A DNA stretch of 64,000 nt from Daphnia carinata (lineage: Eukaryota > Arthropoda > Branchiopoda > Diplostraca > Daphniidae), in NCBI RefSeq assembly GCF_022539665.2, contig NC_081334.1:496001-560000 (forward strand), written 5' to 3'. Of the stretch, positions 62,132 to 64,000 are shown one piece after another. The notes under the pieces were generated by a model. The model was not told the DNA's origin. It ran no database searches and was given only the letters and a program-made list of their open reading frames with translations. Every line of letters begins with the position of its first letter. The first letter of the stretch is position 1. The translations under genes were made by a program, and so were the position numbers.

Positions 62132-62462
62132 GGCAGCAACTTCTGGGAAACCCAAACCCTAGCCGCCGCCCCATTGATCGTCATAGAGAGAATGATGGCC
62201 GCACAGATAGGAGTTGGGAGGCCTATGGGAGAAGAAAAGCAAAGTACTGTGAAAGCATCGTTTTAAACAAAGCTTTGCAAAGAAATAAAAAGGAAAAACA
62301 AAAAATTACAAAATCACGTTATACTAGGCAATTGCAAATTGCTGATTGTTTGTGCTATTATTGTCTATTTCAACAGCATTTGGCAACTGCGCCCTTGTAT
62401 TTATTTACATTCAACCTGCACATGTAAGTGGGCGGCGAACATTACAACATAGGAAAACCAAG

Positions 62463-64000
62463 ATGATGTGCAGTACTTTTGAACTGCTTTACAAAATGAT
62501 TGTAAAGATTGTATTTGTATGCATAATTTGCGGCCTAACACACGCCTCTAATAATGGAAACAGTCTTGTAAGTTTATTTGAAATCCTTATTTTGTTATCG
62601 TTAACCGAGACTTCCCCATGTTTTTAGACGGAAAGCCACAGTTTCTCAATTGATTACGCAAATAATCAGTTCGTCAAAGATGGAAAACCCTTTCGATATG
62701 TTTCTGGAGCCATGCACTATTTTCGTGTTCCAGTCCATTATTGGCCTGATCGGATGAAAAAAATGAGGGCTGCTGGATTGAATGCATTGGAAACGTATGG
62801 CTTAATAGCATTAATGTTTCTAGTTTGTCAACAATATGAACTCTGTTTATTACTATTTGCCTACTTGTTTCCTGTTTAGGTATGTGGAATGGGTGTCACA
62901 TGAACCACAACCAGGGTCATATGTGTTTGAGGGGAATTTAGATATTGAATCCTATTTCCGTTTGGCTCAGAATTTCAACCTTAGTGTAATCCTGAGGCCA
63001 GGCCCATTCATTGATGCTGAAAGAGATATGGTAACATGAATTTATGGTTATAAATTTGTAGAATGCTCTTTATTATTTACAGAACACATTATTTGTTTTT
63101 ACCAGGGGGGTTTACCATTCTGGCTCATGACAGTTGATCCTTCCATCAAGTTGCGCACAATGGATAAAAGTAAGAAATTTTTTTTTTTAAAAGTAAAGTA
63201 GCAATAAAGTTTCATCAGATATAGTGAATTGTCAGCCTAGAAAGAAATTCAGGTAACTTTGTACAGTGAAATTTGACTGTAGGTATTGTTACATAATTTA
63301 AGCATACTACCCTCCCCCTTTACTTCTGGTTGCTTCTCTATTCCTTCTTTAATCTATACCAGTTGCTTCAGTTATTGAAAAAAAAAAATAGAAATTGAGT
63401 TTAGAGTATGGCAACAAACCTGCGATCTGTTAGTCTGTTAATGAAAGAAGTGAAGAATCCACGAAATTTTTAACGTAGAGTACCAATATCACCTAAGGTA
63501 GACAGAACCGGCGGTTCTTGTAGAAACATTAATGAAAGCCACATTTATAATACTTTAATTTGATCAGGTTGTAGGCCACTAGCTAACTGTGAACTGGTTT
63601 CTATTGAAAATGGTATGGGACACCAGTTCTATACCATTGCATTAAACGTAATTTCCAGGGATCCTTACGTCATGGTAGGTTGGGCAATTTGAAAAATCTG
63701 CGAATGCATACAGCAAAGATAATAGAACGCTCGATGCAATTAATTAATACTTTGCCAACTAATACTAATAAGTTGTTTCTTGATAGAACACAGCATGAAC
63801 ATTTATTCTTATTTTTAATTAAAAACAGGTTACGTGTCCCGCGTTGAGAAATGGTTTTCTGTGCTACTTCCTAGAATCAAACCTTACCTCTATAACAATG
63901 GAGGTCCAATTATCACTGTTCAAGTAGAAAACGAATATGGTAGGTGCGTGTCTTTTATTTACGTTTCCAGAACTACGTCACATAGTTTTTCAGGTAGCTA
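62463..64000 (+). CDS. GLB1: Beta-galactosidase, GH35, 3'-truncated by the window edge
   Basis: GH35 enzymes remove terminal beta-galactose, in lysosomes or as secreted enzymes. Exons: 62463-62567, 62628-62794, 62880-63030, 63106-63169, 63829-63939, 63994 onward; all phases agree. The N-terminus, [10 protein letters not shown] then [18 protein letters not shown], is a signal peptide (a third ATG at MIVK could also serve). Family motifs: [66 protein letters not shown] and [12 protein letters not shown], which carries the acid/base glutamate. The nucleophile and the C-terminal beta domains lie beyond the edge. It is divergent from gelsolin, with 464 bp between start codons. A possible 5' UTR acceptor (TTTCAACAG) lies at about 62370. 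Confidence 0.93.
63170..63828 (+). other. Intron 4 of the beta-galactosidase gene
   Basis: The 659-nt intron between exons 63106-63169 and 63829-63939 (donor GTAAGA, acceptor AAAACAG). I see nothing else in it. It is much longer than the other introns of this gene, which are 60-86 nt. Confidence 0.7.

Overview
The window is eukaryotic genomic DNA, and an arthropod is the best fit. The genes are broken into many GT-AG introns (mostly 60-90 nt in the compact gelsolin gene). The protein set (ankyrin, the receptor tyrosine kinase Ret, a Zasp-type PDZ protein, gelsolin, GH35 beta-galactosidase) reads as arthropod orthologues. A branchiopod crustacean such as Daphnia is my inference. I see no bacterial signals (operons, ribosome binding sites, CRISPR), no tRNA or rRNA genes and no intact transposon.

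Layout. (1) 1-24.1 kb, minus strand: the 5' two-thirds of a canonical ankyrin gene. Seventeen coding exons from 14202 down to 1191 join in one frame (3580 nt): N-terminus, about 24 ankyrin repeats, linker, and the start of the ZU5 spectrin-binding module. The rest lies beyond the left edge. Up to four alternative first exons (14.2, 16.9, 20.5 and 24.1 kb) all end in phase 0. A candidate recursive splice site sits at 18.945 kb. (2) 26.5-37.8 kb, minus: a complete Ret receptor tyrosine kinase in 18 exons, with a one-base frame break just after the kinase domain. (3) 37.8-44.5 kb: no gene recognised. (4) 44.5-52.8 kb, minus: a LIM-less Zasp66-like PDZ/ZM protein of 404 residues with a likely remote 5' UTR exon. 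(5) 52.8-56.3 kb: intergenic, with a few unassigned exon-like segments. (6) 56.3-62.0 kb, minus: a complete six-domain cytoplasmic gelsolin (17 coding exons, 751 residues) containing one GC-AG intron. (7) 62.46 kb to the right edge, plus: the 5' part of a secreted GH35 beta-galactosidase, divergent from gelsolin.

The genes are neighbours, not a pathway. Ankyrin, Zasp and gelsolin all act at the membrane or actin cytoskeleton, but nothing in the sequence shows co-regulation. The first 25 kb is packed with long poly(A)/poly(T) tracts, some poly(G)/poly(C) and microsatellites. From about 38 kb on such tracts are rare. I found no convincing previously undescribed system. The items most worth a second look are the ankyrin first-exon series, the recursive splice site, the symmetric 69-nt ankyrin cassette exon, the Ret frame break at the YLDL-like site, and the perfect inverted repeats in Ret introns and the gene-poor region.
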